Made by a program: the position numbers and the translations under genes
The notes under the pieces: model-generated
The model's database searches: none
Seen by the model: only the letters and a program-made list of their open reading frames with translations
What the model was told of the DNA's origin: nothing
Source: Ianthella basta
Taxonomy: Eukaryota > Porifera > Demospongiae > Verongiida > Ianthellidae
Length of the DNA: 64,000 nt
Assembly (NCBI GenBank): GCA_964019415.1
Contig: OZ025869.1
Coordinates: 3,471,594-3,535,593 of the forward strand
Direction: 5' to 3'
In this document: piece by piece, positions 21,305-32,504 of the stretch
Layout: each line of letters opens with the position of its first letter
Numbering within the stretch: the stretch's first letter is position 1

Positions 21305-22465
21305 TTGGGTCTGCACATCTTTGGTGTTTACTTCAAACATTTTTCTCATGTGGATGTACATGAAGTCAATGACATGCAGCTTTCAAAAAGTGGTTACTTC
21401 ATCATCAGCATCCCAATCAACAACTCTACTCATGACACTGCCACTGGAGCACCATTGCCATATAAAGATACAGAGGCACCAATATCTTACAATCACAGTA
21501 TCAGTGTTTACCTTGAGTCCTTTGGCACATCTTGGCACTATGGTACAATTTCATCTACTTTGAGGAAACTATTCCCTGTACATGGAACTTCCAAGTGGTG
21601 GAAGGTGCACAGTACAACATTCTGATATAAAGTCAGATGTTGTATTCAGAGAGGTCAGGGCTATTTCTCCATCCTTTCCAGTGAGGTATTGGCCAGGGCA
21701 GATGACAGCAGTGTTGAACATGGAAGCTAATCAAGGTGAATACGGGATTATACATTCAGCAACTAAAAAAGCGGACATAAAAATTGATCACCACCCCACA
21801 TCAGATGCAGTATACAGTGAGCTATTCTATTTCTTACCTGTTGAGGAGTGGCAAAGTGGGGAAATACAGTCACCAGATCCAAATGAGAGAAAGGGAATTG
21901 CACTGTTTTCCAGTGACTGCAAAACTACATGGGAAGGATTTCAGGATTGTACTTGGTATTATGAAAAGATAGTAGAACTAGTGCACATTGAGTCATATGG
22001 CAAATGCTGGAACAATATGCCAGCTATACCAGCAGTTAAGAATGATGACTGGAGAGAGGTCTTAGTCAATATCATCAAAAGTATCATATCATGGTTCTTT
22101 CATTTGAAAATGTCATTCAAACTGACTACATTTCCGAGAAAATTGCTTTAAATTAATCTACAAGGGTGGTGCCATTCCAGTGTATTGCAGCCCACCAGAG
22201 GTGTATTTATGGGTACCAGGCAACCACACATTCATTGATGCAAATAATTATACTCCTGAAGAGTTGGCTGAGTATATACATTAAACAAATTGATGAAGAC
22301 CACAAACTCTTCAGATACCACACAAGTAATTTTGATGTAGAAAGGTCAAGAAAAAGAGTGGAAAGTGTGTGTCCCAAAAGCAACTTCATGTGCAGAGTGG
22401 GTCAGCTGACACATGCTATGAAAATGAACAGGACCATTGACAGTGGCAGCAGCAACAGGCATTGA
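21305..22465 (+). pseudogene. GT10 alpha-1,3/4-fucosyltransferase-like pseudogene, copy 1
   Basis: Homology runs through three frames. The first contains QMTAVLNMEAN, then HHPTSDAVYSELFYFLP (the donor-binding region precursor), ALFSSDCKTTWEGF and ESYGKCWNNMP, all in the order of GT10 fucosyltransferases. After a frameshift near 22090, IPVYCSPPEVYLWVPGN and FIDANNYTPEELAEYI follow; after another near 22275, SVCPKSNFMCRVGQL resembles the C-terminal Cys motif. GT10 enzymes transfer fucose from GDP-fucose in the Golgi. Three reading-frame breaks make this copy non-functional as written. Shorter relatives lie at 36785-37420 (minus) and 38828-39345 (plus). Confidence 0.72.
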
Positions 22466-22553
22466 GGAGAAACACTTTAAGTTACTCAAGATGATAAGAG
22501 GCTATCAACCATGCATGCAGAGAAAGTCACTCTTACTATTATAATAATTATGG

Positions 22554-25500
22554 CAAGGCAAATGGCTGAAAAAGATGGCTGACCAAGGACTGACTGATGT
22601 TGATTGATTATTGTTCTTTGAGCCTCTTCCTTCCATTTCGCTCCCGATTTCTTGAAGTGCACTGATTTTTTGAAGCGTATCTCTCTGGCTGGCTGCCATA
22701 TAGAATAGTTATAGTCTTCTTTAGACTTTTGATGGCACTCCCGTTGGACACGCAAGATGAGAGATCCCCCTCGAACGGTTTGTGTGCGGTGTGCCTGCGC
22801 TCTATGCCCCTGAGGAAGGATGGGGCAGTTCGTGTGCATGGGCCAGTTGTAAGCCGTTGCCCTGGATCTGGTAAACAACCGAGGGGCACACATCTTGCCG
22901 CGCCTCCTGTCCCCACGATGCCCCAGTCTCTCTCGTGTAGCCAACCCCCAATCGTGCCGTCAGCCTCGCCAAGTATCTCTTTGTTGCCGCGAGTAAGATT
23001 GCTGAGAAGGCTACCGCTAGCGTCCCGCGACCTCGCAGCGAGCAAGTTGTCGACTGTTCTGGAGGAGGTGAACCGAAGCAACAACGTGAGTGCTTGGACA
23101 AGGCTGTTGAATTTCCCTCGACAGTGCTTTCGGGTTCCTGGAAGAGGAGGACGACGGTGGAACCTTGCTAGACTGGTTAATCAGCAGATAGCTGAAGAGA
23201 ATGATCCTACACTGGTGACACCGGACCCAAGTGTTGCCCATCCTCATTGTCATGCCAGCAAGTCACAATCTGATCCACTTCATTCTCTGGCCACTAGAGT
23301 GTCAACTAAGCTGGAGGAGGGGGATTTCAGAGGTGCGGTACGCTTGGCTTGCTCAGAGGATGCTGTCGCAGAACACAATGACGCCACCATAGCAGCCTTG
23401 CGGGCCAAGCACCCAGCCCCGCATCCGGATACCAATTTCCCATTGCCTCCCGAGGAGAATGAACCACAGCCCCCCATAGCAGTGACAGAGCAGGATGTAG
23501 CCCGGGCTGTCCTTTCTTTCCCTAGGGGTTCTGCAGGAGGCCCTGACGGACTCCTGCCTCAACACCTCAAGGATCTCATCAGCAATTCTGCCAGGGCGGG
23601 AGGCAAGAAGCTGTTGGCAGCACTAACGGCTTTCACCAACCTTGTGCTGTCTGGGATCACACCTGTGCAGGTACGGCCCCTCTTTTTCGGAGCAACTTTA
23701 ACAGCTCTGAACAAGAAGGATGGTGGATTGCGCCCCATTGCGGTTGGGTGCACCCTTCGACGTATGGTGGCAAAAGTGGCAAGCAGAGCTGTCCTGGAGC
23801 GTATGGGATCGCTATTGGCACCACTCCAGCTAGGATTCGGAACGTCCTTGGGAGCAGAAGCAGCAGTCCACTCCGCAAGGGTCTATCTCCACCACCTCCT
23901 CCCGGACCATGTCCTCCTCAAGCTCGACTTTAGGAATGCATTCAATAGCATTAGAAGAGATAAGGTGTTGGAAGCAGCAAGGGAAAGCATTCCTGAGCTT
24001 TTCCACTATGTCTTCTCCTGTTACTCCGCCCCATCTACCCTTTTCCTGCATGGGACAACCCTGCAATCTGCTGAGGGGGTTCAGCAAGGAGACCCTCTGG
24101 GACCCCTCCTCTTTTGCCTGACCATTCACCCTCTCATCACACCCCTGAAATCAGAATTCAGGGTTTTCTATCTGGATGATGGCACAATTGGAGGTGCCGA
24201 GGAAGAGGTGTTACGAGACCTACAGTACATTGAATGCCAGGCTGCCCACTTAGGTCTATTTCTGAACCATGCGAAGACAGAGCTCATTTGTGAAGAACCA
24301 GCTGGTGATCTTTTGCTGCAAGCAGCTCCAGACTTGTGTCAGGTGAAGCCTGAGAATGCCACCCTCCTTGGGGCCCCCATTGGTCAGCTGAAGTCCATCA
24401 ATTCAGCAATTTCTAGTCGGCTGCAGGCCCTAAAGACCATGGGTTCCAGGTTGCCCCACTTCCACAGGCAGGATGCGCTTCTGCTGCTTAGGCAATCCTT
24501 CGCCATTCCTAAGATCCTGTACACCCTCAGAACTGCCCCATGCTGCATTTCACCGGTACTGGCCTCTTTTGACCAGGAGCTACGATCGATCCTCACTAGC
24601 ATCTTGAATGTCAGCCTGGACGACCACTCAGCCTGGATACAAGCCACTCTTCCTGTTGGGGCTGGAGGTTTGGGGATCCGAAGGGCCACCCAGCTTGCCC
24701 CCTCCGCCTTTTTGGCATCTGCTGCTGGGTGCAAGGATCTTCTGAACCAGATCATCCCTAACAGGTTGAAAGGCACGCCCCCCCCATACACCCTGGAGGT
24801 TCGTAATGAGTGGCAGCAGGGTCACCAGCACACACCACCTCCCACCCCAGTGAAGCAGCAGCAGAAAGAGTGGGACAAGCCCCACATTGAGGCGACTCAG
24901 CAAGGGCTGCTGGACTCTGCTGCAGACCCCAGGACGAGAGCTAGACTTTTGGCAGTTCAGGCTAAGGAGTCTGGTGCATGGCTGAATGCACTGCCTGTTC
25001 CATCCCTGGGGCTCCGCCTTGATGATGAAGTGGTGCGCATCGCTGCCGGTCTTCGTCTCGGTGTTCCCCTCTGCCGTCCCCACGTGTGCAGTCAGTGTGG
25101 AGGCCATGTGGACAAGCTGGGCATACATGGGCTCAGCTGCAAGTTCAGTGCAGGGCGTCTTCCGTGGCACACGGCAATCAACACTATTGTCAAGACGTCC
25201 CTAGCCAGAGCGCAGTTTCCATCTACGCTGGAGCCCTCTGGCCTCAGCCGGTCAGACGGCAAACGCCCAGATGGGGTTACCATCACTCCATGGCAAGCAG
25301 GTCGCACCCTCGTTTGGGATGTGACCTGCCCCGACACCTATGCAGTCTCCCATATGGTGTTGTCAACAAGAGAGGCAGGAGCGGTGGCGGCTGCAGCCGA
25401 GGCCAAGAAGACTGTAAAATACGCGGAGCTGGCTAGGACTCACCATGTGGCCCCACTGGCGGTCGAGACATCTGGTGTGTTTGGCTCAGGGGCTCGCGAA

Positions 25501-25764
25501 TTCTTCACTGAACTGGGCAGGCGGTTGATTCGAGTCACAGGGGATTTGATGTCCCGGTGCCACATGATCCAGCAGATATCAGTTGCCCTACAAAGAGGCA
25601 ACGCTGCATCGGTGCTGGGCACCATGGAACAATGTAATCTACTTGACAATTAATTACTATTCAGACATTGTATAGGTGGTGCTGAGCACTGCCTATTAAT
25701 TACTTTGACTCTGTTATTAGTCATCACATCATTACAACATTTCACTATGATAGAAAAAAAAAAT
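22554..25764 (+). mobile_element. RLE-type (R2/NeSL-like group) non-LTR retrotransposon, near full length
   Basis: The element has one long open frame, a short 3' UTR and a 3' run of A ending near 25764. A possible target duplication, aataattat, flanks it (about 22545-22553 and 25765-25773); this boundary is tentative. Relatives are the deleted copy at 46578-48515 and the 3' remnant at 10773-11100. Confidence 0.7.
22732..25653 (+). CDS. Reverse transcriptase / restriction-like endonuclease polyprotein
   Basis: The 973-residue frame starts at an ATG and is open to a TAA. An N-terminal zinc-finger-like C18-x2-C21-x14-H36-x6-C43 is followed by the reverse transcriptase: SAGGPDGLLPQHLKDL, LRPIAVGCTLRR, LLKLDFRNAFNSI, QQGDPLGPLLF and the catalytic YLDD at 480-483. 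The C-terminal part has the CCHC knuckle C786-x2-C789-x9-H799-x3-C803, then RPD (PD at 846-847) with D863, the restriction-like endonuclease signature of R2-type LINEs. It would nick the target and prime reverse transcription there. I recognise the RLE group but not the clade. The open frame suggests recent activity. Confidence 0.9.
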   Translation: MALPLDTQDERSPSNGLCAVCLRSMPLRKDGAVRVHGPVVSRCPGSGKQPRGTHLAAPPVPTMPQSLSCSQPPIVPSASPSISLLPRVRLLRRLPLASRDLAASKLSTVLEEVNRSNNVSAWTRLLNFPRQCFRVPGRGGRRWNLARLVNQQIAEENDPTLVTPDPSVAHPHCHASKSQSDPLHSLATRVSTKLEEGDFRGAVRLACSEDAVAEHNDATIAALRAKHPAPHPDTNFPLPPEENEPQPPIAVTEQDVARAVLSFPRGSAGGPDGLLPQHLKDLISNSARAGGKKLLAALTAFTNLVLSGITPVQVRPLFFGATLTALNKKDGGLRPIAVGCTLRRMVAKVASRAVLERMGSLLAPLQLGFGTSLGAEAAVHSARVYLHHLLPDHVLLKLDFRNAFNSIRRDKVLEAARESIPELFHYVFSCYSAPSTLFLHGTTLQSAEGVQQGDPLGPLLFCLTIHPLITPLKSEFRVFYLDDGTIGGAEEEVLRDLQYIECQAAHLGLFLNHAKTELICEEPAGDLLLQAAPDLCQVKPENATLLGAPIGQLKSINSAISSRLQALKTMGSRLPHFHRQDALLLLRQSFAIPKILYTLRTAPCCISPVLASFDQELRSILTSILNVSLDDHSAWIQATLPVGAGGLGIRRATQLAPSAFLASAAGCKDLLNQIIPNRLKGTPPPYTLEVRNEWQQGHQHTPPPTPVKQQQKEWDKPHIEATQQGLLDSAADPRTRARLLAVQAKESGAWLNALPVPSLGLRLDDEVVRIAAGLRLGVPLCRPHVCSQCGGHVDKLGIHGLSCKFSAGRLPWHTAINTIVKTSLARAQFPSTLEPSGLSRSDGKRPDGVTITPWQAGRTLVWDVTCPDTYAVSHMVLSTREAGAVAAAAEAKKTVKYAELARTHHVAPLAVETSGVFGSGAREFFTELGRRLIRVTGDLMSRCHMIQQISVALQRGNAASVLGTMEQCNLLDN

Positions 25765-25773
25765 AATTATAGA

Positions 25774-25965
25774 GTGAAATATTTATTATTACATAAATAA
25801 AGAAACAGCGTGCTGAACAATACTCTTCAGTCTGCAGGCATTAACACCCATACTATACAAAATAGTGTACTTTAGTGTTAAAAGTATCAGATTTTCTATT
25901 TGCGCATACACATAGTTATCAAAGAGCAAAAATTAAGAGATAACACTAGCACACATATACATATA
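25774..25965. other. No gene recognised
   Basis: AT-rich spacer between the LINE tail and the CA tract. Confidence 0.4.
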
Positions 25966-25968
25966 TGT

Positions 25969-26021
25969 ACACACACGCACACACTGTACACACACTGTAC
26001 ACACACATGCACACACACACA

Positions 26022-26113
<92 letters not shown>

Positions 26114-26130
26114 CACACACACACGCATAT
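25969..26130. repeat. (CA)n microsatellite
   Basis: Imperfect CA with GTACACACA interruptions at the start, then more than 80 bp of pure CA. Confidence 0.97.
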
Positions 26131-26555
26131 ATACTCATGCATGAAATTATTATGGGTATATGTGGGAAGCCAAATACAGCACACCATACCATGGGTAGCT
26201 TATGCACTTTAGGGAAGCACACACTTAAGAGGCAAACCCTCTATACAACAGAGGAGATTGGTCCCATACACCCCTCACTCACCCAGACCATTCCTTGCAC
26301 AGACGTCCTCAGCAACATCCAGTCCAAACTGGACCCACAGGCTCGCTTGCCAGTACCAAGACCATTCTACACACGCATGCAGTTGAAAGAAATAGAGTCA
26401 GAAGCACTACTGATCAAAAGTAAGGTGGATTGTATTGTAAACTTCAAATGGTACATAGCTTTGCACAAATGTCATGGTGCATACATCATCACACAGCCCT
26501 TTCTATGATATACAGCCTGCCTGATCCTATAAACAGGGCTACCGTTAGGTAAACA

Positions 26556-26707
<152 letters not shown>

Positions 26708-26790
26708 TGGTAGGTTCCAATGCACTCTTGATAAGTCTCTCATCCCCAATCATTTTCCTTCCTCACTCCCTTCGCCATTTACCCTTTATC

Positions 26791-26905
26791 TCTTTGTCAT
26801 CTCCAGTACAGACCCCGCCCCCTACATCAAGTGCTGTGTGCACCTTGATACTGGACAGACTGAGCTGTACGTGCAGGAAGACAATATGCCTCAGTTTCCA
26901 GGACA
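26791..26905 (+). pseudogene. Pseudo-copy of fusion-gene exon 9, block B
   Basis: The segment reads STDPAPYIKCCVHLDTGQT, as in residues 419-437 of the fusion protein, then diverges after MPQFPG. The acceptor AG of the parent exon is lost and the YTKGVSST motif is missing, so the copy is non-functional. The preceding intron sequence, with ggtaggttccaatgcactct, is duplicated too. Confidence 0.85.
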
Positions 26906-26949
26906 ATGCACTGCGGTTCTGCACATGTGCTGTATACACCTTTGATACA

Positions 26950-28531
26950 CGTTTCTAGAAAAAAATGCATATTATACAGTATTTTGTAGCCTCTTTGTAT
27001 AATACTGGTACTGTATCTACCTAACTGCACTGTGTGCTGTGTGTTGTGATATGTATCCGTATGCATGGATGCTACAGTTTCTATAGTGACAATCTTCTAT
27101 AGAGACAAGATTATACATAGTCCTCATAGACAGTGGATGGGTAAATAGCACTTTATGTAGTGTGCATGGATGCAAGACCAGCTGCTGAGCAAGAACAACA
27201 GTTGAATAATTAAGTTGTCATAAGTTCCCTCTAGCCAGTCCACTGAGCTAGAAACAGTTGAATCGGCATGCGAGTCTAGGTTTCTTTCAGAGGACATCTT
27301 AGTAATAAAATTAATAATACCACATCTTGACGTGGACTTTGTGCTCACTATGAATATAATTAAGGTAACTATGAGTATGATATCACATTGTGCTTGACTT
27401 TATCCTTGATTTAGCTAATCACATATACCCTTTAACAATATATTTTACAATTAACAATATATTTGACTATTGTTCTACTCTAAGCATGTAAGGCAGTGCA
27501 CATGTGTGCCTATGTATTTATTATTATTTACTGTTATTTTATATATATAAAACTAATGTTATTGTTATCCACTAAGAGCATTATATATTAATTATCAGTT
27601 GTATACTATATATATATACTTATACATTATATTGCATACTCTGTGTAACTGTATAGTGCTAGGTATCTTGTTGTACAGATACAGAGCGTGTATTGCATGT
27701 TGTTCATATTGCTATATATTCTGAATCACTAATAGCTAGTACAATAATCAGTGGCACAACAAAGAAGAACACTATTCTGTACTCAGACAGCTGTTTGTTC
27801 TCCATCCTCTCCAGAGAACATTCATGCAATGTGCTGTTCTCTGCTTTCTACAGTGTATGCAGCAAATTTTGCAGGAGGTTATTTTTGCAAATTCCTCAAG
27901 TTTGCAGACATTCATGAAATGTCAGTATGAAAATCTCCCTACTTCTGTTAGATATTAGGGGGATACCAGCCCAGGCTTCACAAAAACAAGAATGTGCAAA
28001 TCCATGGGCAAGGGGTATATATATAAAGTGCACATCCCACAAAATATTTGTATGCAAACATGCACAGGGGAAGTATATATAATGACTGCCTTCGTGATCC
28101 ACATCAGCTACAAGTCTGTCCGGTGTGGTGGAATATGCACTATTGAATCCTGCTTAACATTGAGAATGATCGAGACACAGCAAAACAGATCACTGAATTT
28201 GAATGACAATAGTGTGCCTACAACCATTACAGTGCATGGTGCAGTTAATTTAGTGAGAGGTACAGCAGGCAATTGCCCCCTCCCCATTAATTATCATTCC
28301 CATGTTACTTGTAACCTCTGTATGCTAATCATATAATTCTCTGATACAGCACTCGATGAAATATCTGCTTGTATACAATGACACTATTAGAGAACACAGC
28401 CAGAAAATAATTTAAAGTTACATGCATGCATTTATGCAGTTAGAGTAACAGTCACTATACCTATTGTCAAGAGTACCCTCATATAGTACAACCTGCCTCA
28501 TTTGGCTAACTACTCTTGGGCATTGTCAGCA
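26950..28531. other. Duplicated non-coding sequence, block B
   Basis: 27000-27200 matches 10130-10330 and 27690-28110 matches 41085-41400 (shared attttgcaggaggttatttt-like and gaaatgtcagtatgaaaatc-like segments). No coding region is supported. Confidence 0.6.
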
Positions 28532-29514
28532 TTAATTGAGGAATAGAGTGAAACACTCCGTTGGATTCCTCCATACTACCATGGTCTCGCTGTAGCCTGC
28601 TGGGTCCACCACATAAAGATCACTGGGAAAGTGGAACTTCTTATATAAAACTGCTGTTAATGCACTTTGATCAAAACGATGGCAGCCAATGTAGGCAACT
28701 TCCTCAATGGTATCAATCTGCTTGACTTGTTCCTTGTACTTGTCAAAATTACAGCCAAAAGGGGAAGATCCACTTGGGGCAATGCATTCTTCATGAAGTG
28801 CACAGTCAACTAGAGGTGACACTACTCGCTCATGTACAAAGGAGCGGTCTCGGTACAATTGACATTTCCTTGCATCTGAATGTGTTTACCCACCTGCTTC
28901 TGTGTTATTCCTACAAATTTATAGGTTTCATCCCTGGTGAATGCTCCATCATAGTATCCATTGGTTTTCACTCTGACGGGAAACTTTTGTAAATCTGGAA
29001 TGATAATGTCCATAAGTGGGCGTTTTATCCTCAAGCTTGCATCCATCCGAAATACAATTTCATACTCTAACAGTATCTTCTGTATTGCCAATGGTTTCCA
29101 AGCATATTTCATCAGGTCTCCCACATGAGGTGGATAAGTGTCAAATGGAAAATTTCGAATTTCAACATTACGTAATCGTTGCAGCTGTTCCACTTGTTCT
29201 TCAGTCAGTCCAATGTCCATCATGATGATCTTCATATCTGGCATCATGTTCTGCACAGACCCAATGCCATCCAGTGATTCAATCCAGTGATTTGATGATG
29301 CAGCAGTGAGGACTACTGTCTTGCAAGCCATGAAGTCAAGGCATGTACAAGCTTGTACCTGGGATTCATTTCCAATAGCACTAGCATTGACCTGTCCACA
29401 CAGCTCAGGTAGGTGCTTAGCTTCAGCTTCCCTGCAACAGTGCTCTTTGTTTCGGTAGGGTGTAGGATTTCCCACTTTCAGTTCTGAACGCGTAACTCTA
29501 ACAGTGTCAGGAAT
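28532..29514 (-). pseudogene. DUF1647 glycosyltransferase-like, copy B (frameshifted)
   Basis: The minus-strand exon begins at the same acceptor as copy A and keeps SSNHWIESLDGIGSV, MDIGLT and FRMDASLRIKRPL. Near 28861 one base is missing relative to copies A and C (ttgacattt versus ttgaacattt). This splits the frame into a 5' part ending soon after and a 3' part with SFVHERVVSPLVDCAL and HRFDQSALTAVL. The product as written would be truncated after about 226 residues. Confidence 0.85.
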
Positions 29515-29621
29515 CTGATTTAAATGAGACAAAACAAAAACAGAGCATTGAATGAGAATACGTGATATATAAGCATAACAGCTACATGTAACAGCTATAT
29601 CAAGTGATATAGCTTTTGAAG

Positions 29622-29625
29622 TTAA
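29622..29625. other. Empty TTAA site matching the MITE in block C
   Basis: The sequence gatatagcttttgaagttaa continues directly into aacaag here. In block C the same flanks are separated by the 617-bp element at 45408-46024. Confidence 0.85.
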
Positions 29626-29690
29626 AACAAGTAGTTCAAGTTAAAAAAAACTCGTGGGGTTGCTGCCCCAACTCGAAATTCTTGCTCCCT
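29626..29690. repeat. Short palindromic element, copy 2
   Basis: The ends caagtagttcaagtt and aactcgaaattcttgc surround ctcgtggggttgctgcccca. It is related to the copies at 6715 and 46029. Confidence 0.7.
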
Positions 29691-29941
29691 TTGGTCGCCG
29701 CTGTGTTATCAATATGTAGTTACTGTAGCTATTGCAACTAATTTTGTGTAATTCATCAACACACTTGTGAACACACTTAAGCTTCAAGGAAGGAATGACT
29801 ACAAATGATTGAAGCGGATACAAGTCAAGTCAAAAATATTTTGACACATGTACATGTGCACAGGGGCACAGTACATTAACTTACGTACCTTATATACATT
29901 TTGCACATTCTCAGAGTTGCCAAAAACACAATCAAGTGCAT

Positions 29942-29942
<1 letters not shown>

Positions 29943-29986
<44 letters not shown>
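29943..29986. repeat. (CA)n microsatellite, block B
   Basis: Pure CA dinucleotide next to a [15 protein letters not shown] segment (minus strand) with a GTACGT donor-like site. Confidence 0.95.
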
Positions 29987-29990
<4 letters not shown>

Positions 29991-29999
29991 GCTAAATAC

Positions 30000-31010
30000 A
30001 CACATGCAAACATATGTATACATGCACTCTAAATACATAGATGAGAGGGACTGGGATGGAGGGCACACAAAGTCCTTTCCTTGGTCTTTCTGGCATGATA
30101 AATGCAAATAAAATGACCAACATTATAAATTCCCTATATTCAATACTTCCGTCAATACATTATTATATAAATGCTAAAACATAGTTATACTACCACAGCT
30201 TACATATTATATAAACATACATACATACCGACATACCACTGGAAGCGTGACATGAAGCCATACAACAGAATGCTAAAACTGCCTGCAGTAGCCACTAAAA
30301 AGTTTTGAATTTAGAAGTTAATTAATTGCTGGTGTGCTCGACTGTCCATAATCAATCTATTATTAACTCGGCATGACTAAATTTTGCATCTATTATACTC
30401 AATCTGTTCAAGTGGTTTAATACATTTGCTCCTTTATCTCCACCAAAATTTTCTTTGTAGCTTCACAGTCATCTGTATTGTGCTGAGGACCATTTCAATG
30501 CAGTATTACAGTGTTGACATTATTTTAACACAATTTTGTCATTGCCATAAATATTGCAAGAGTGGAAGAAATTGTGCTTTTGGTGCATGGAATGTAGTCA
30601 TTTGTCTTTTCGAACAAAATTGGCTGGGGCTCACAGAAATTATCCTATTCATGCACAATGCAGACTGGTATATACAGAATATCCAGCTACTCACATGCAT
30701 TCTTCCATTCTAATATTTAATATATTGTACACTGTGTCTTGGCATGAATAAATTTGCTGTGCAGTCAGATAGAAATAGCGATTGGTGTTGTTTGGTTTGC
30801 TAGATCAGCAATAACTTTTTGGGGTTGAGCTTATTATTAGGTTATTATCTATCTTTGCATTTGTGAGGCCAATGCTACTTCTGCTAGTTGCTTCAGCTCT
30901 CTGTTGTGAAGGGATGGGTGTTTTTGCATCTTTGTGGCTGGATAATTCACATACTATATATTAGATGCATTTTGTTATACAACACCTCCGACTTCTCTCT
31001 CAGGCTCTAT
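30000..31010. other. Duplicated sequence shared with 48530-49460
   Basis: Landmarks such as caaaattttctttgtagcttcaca-like and tttgtcttttcgaacaaaat segments occur in both. 30101-30113 (aatgcaaataaaa) is the empty counterpart of the RLE-LINE target in block C. No convincing gene is seen. Confidence 0.6.
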
Positions 31011-31260
31011 GCTTCAAGATTCACGAAGTCTATTCACTTCCAATTCACATGAACTATACATTTCTGCACTTGCTTCCTGGTCTTTTGATCATGGCACAAT
31101 TGCCCATTAACCCCCTCCTCTCCTCAGACACAGCACAGGCAAGTGGTTCTGTTGCAGTGCATGAATTGGCATATTCCTCCTTGGCTAATTCTTTAAGGGC
31201 ACCAATGTTAAGGCCACCCAGCTACTGGAATTCTCACGGCTCCTATCGATGCGAACCTTA
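31011..31260 (+). CDS. Putative exon of unknown family, block B
   Basis: It follows an acceptor (ttctctctcag) and is open through MNYTFLHLLPGLLIMAQLP and VHELAYSSLANSLRAP to a stop. Block C at 49461-49797 retains a very similar peptide, but its frame at the start differs by an indel. I do not recognise the family. It may be one exon of a broken gene together with the terminal exon at 32200. Confidence 0.3.
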
Positions 31261-31479
31261 ACGAGATGTTCGGAGAAATGCAGCAGTAGTTGCAGCGGTG
31301 TACATTTGAATGATTGGTCCCACGAGAAGCATTTCCATCTGAATGTGCACATCATGCATGGTAAGCAGGAGAGCACTCACACACAAGTTGGGTTCAGCAG
31401 TGATTCAATATGCTAGATAGGAGGGTTGGGCCGTTCCGGGCTAATGCTATACTATGCTTGTCTGATTCACTGCAATTGC

Positions 31480-31760
31480 AAGAATAGGCTATACAACTCA
31501 TTGACCTGCCAGTACAGCTTTCAGTGGTGTGTTGCAATACACACACAGCACAGTGCTGGTGTGTGTGTGCACCTTGCAGTCTACACAAACCCACTGGTAT
31601 ATACCACTATTGCCACTACTTGTATACCAGATACCTCTGTTGCTGATGCTGCCATCACATAACACCAATGCTGACTACAGTGCTACCAACCCAGCACCAT
31701 TAAATGTGCCATCACACATGCATACAAATTCAAGCAGACAAGTATAGCTAGCCCATATAG
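31480..31760. repeat. Segmental duplicate shared with 20660-21020 and 49920-50200
   Basis: It has the same landmark order as the copy at 20660. The three copies differ by small indels. Confidence 0.85.
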
Positions 31761-32199
31761 ATCAACACTTGGAATTGGATGCCTTAGCAAGAAGATATGA
31801 GTACTTATTCTTATGCATCGCTGTGTGCATCAGAAAGCTCCAATCTATCTATTGAGCTATATTAAGACAAACGAGAAATGTGGATTTGCTGTGTTACACA
31901 CTGTGTCAGAAAGCTGCATATTAGGAAAGTCTTAATTAACTGAATTTGGGCGTAATGCCACAGCATTTAAGGGAACCCTAGAATAGAATAACCTATCCGA
32001 GAGATTACTTGAGATCAAGAACTTGAAGACTTTTAAATTAGGCTAGTGTTAAGGAACATTTATTATCTGTCTAGTATGTAAATTAACCATGTTTTTCAAT
32101 CTGAACTATGACAGTTGCTTTGACATTCACTTTTAGTAATTATAAACTTCCCCTCTTTCTCCTATTATTGTTGTTTCTCTGTTGTGTGCTTGTTTACAG

Positions 32200-32250
32200 G
32201 ACCCACTGGTAGACCAGCCATTGGCTGATGAGGCATTCCTGTTAAAATGA
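32200..32250 (+). CDS. Putative terminal exon DPLVDQPLADEAFLLK, block B
   Basis: Identical in peptide and acceptor to 13204-13254. Retention of 16 codons plus stop in two copies is suggestive but not proof of coding. Confidence 0.35.
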   Translation, partial: DPLVDQPLADEAFLLK

Positions 32251-32504
32251 AGGCACTGAAGTGCTAAACTCTTGGCGTAATAAGTTATATTCTGAGTCAA
32301 AATGTTAATTAGACTGTCTGGTTCTATAATAAGAGCTGATATTAATATAAGTCTAAAGTATTGCATGGGAAAATGATAGCAATTGTTTTTACACTGTAAT
32401 AAACTATAGACATGCATTAAGGCAACAGTGCTGACTCTGCAATATGGGCAATTATTACATCATGGTACACTATGCTATTTTTAGAAGTGGTAACCAGTCA
32501 GTGT

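Noticed and set aside
22732..25653. Interpretation of the long open frame as a host gene
   Set aside because: RT, CCHC and restriction-like endonuclease motifs plus related broken copies in the same window identify a LINE.
26180..26508. Open frame after the CA tract ending near 26508 as a gene
   Set aside because: No motif, start context or splice support; the frame is open mainly because it begins in the CA repeat.
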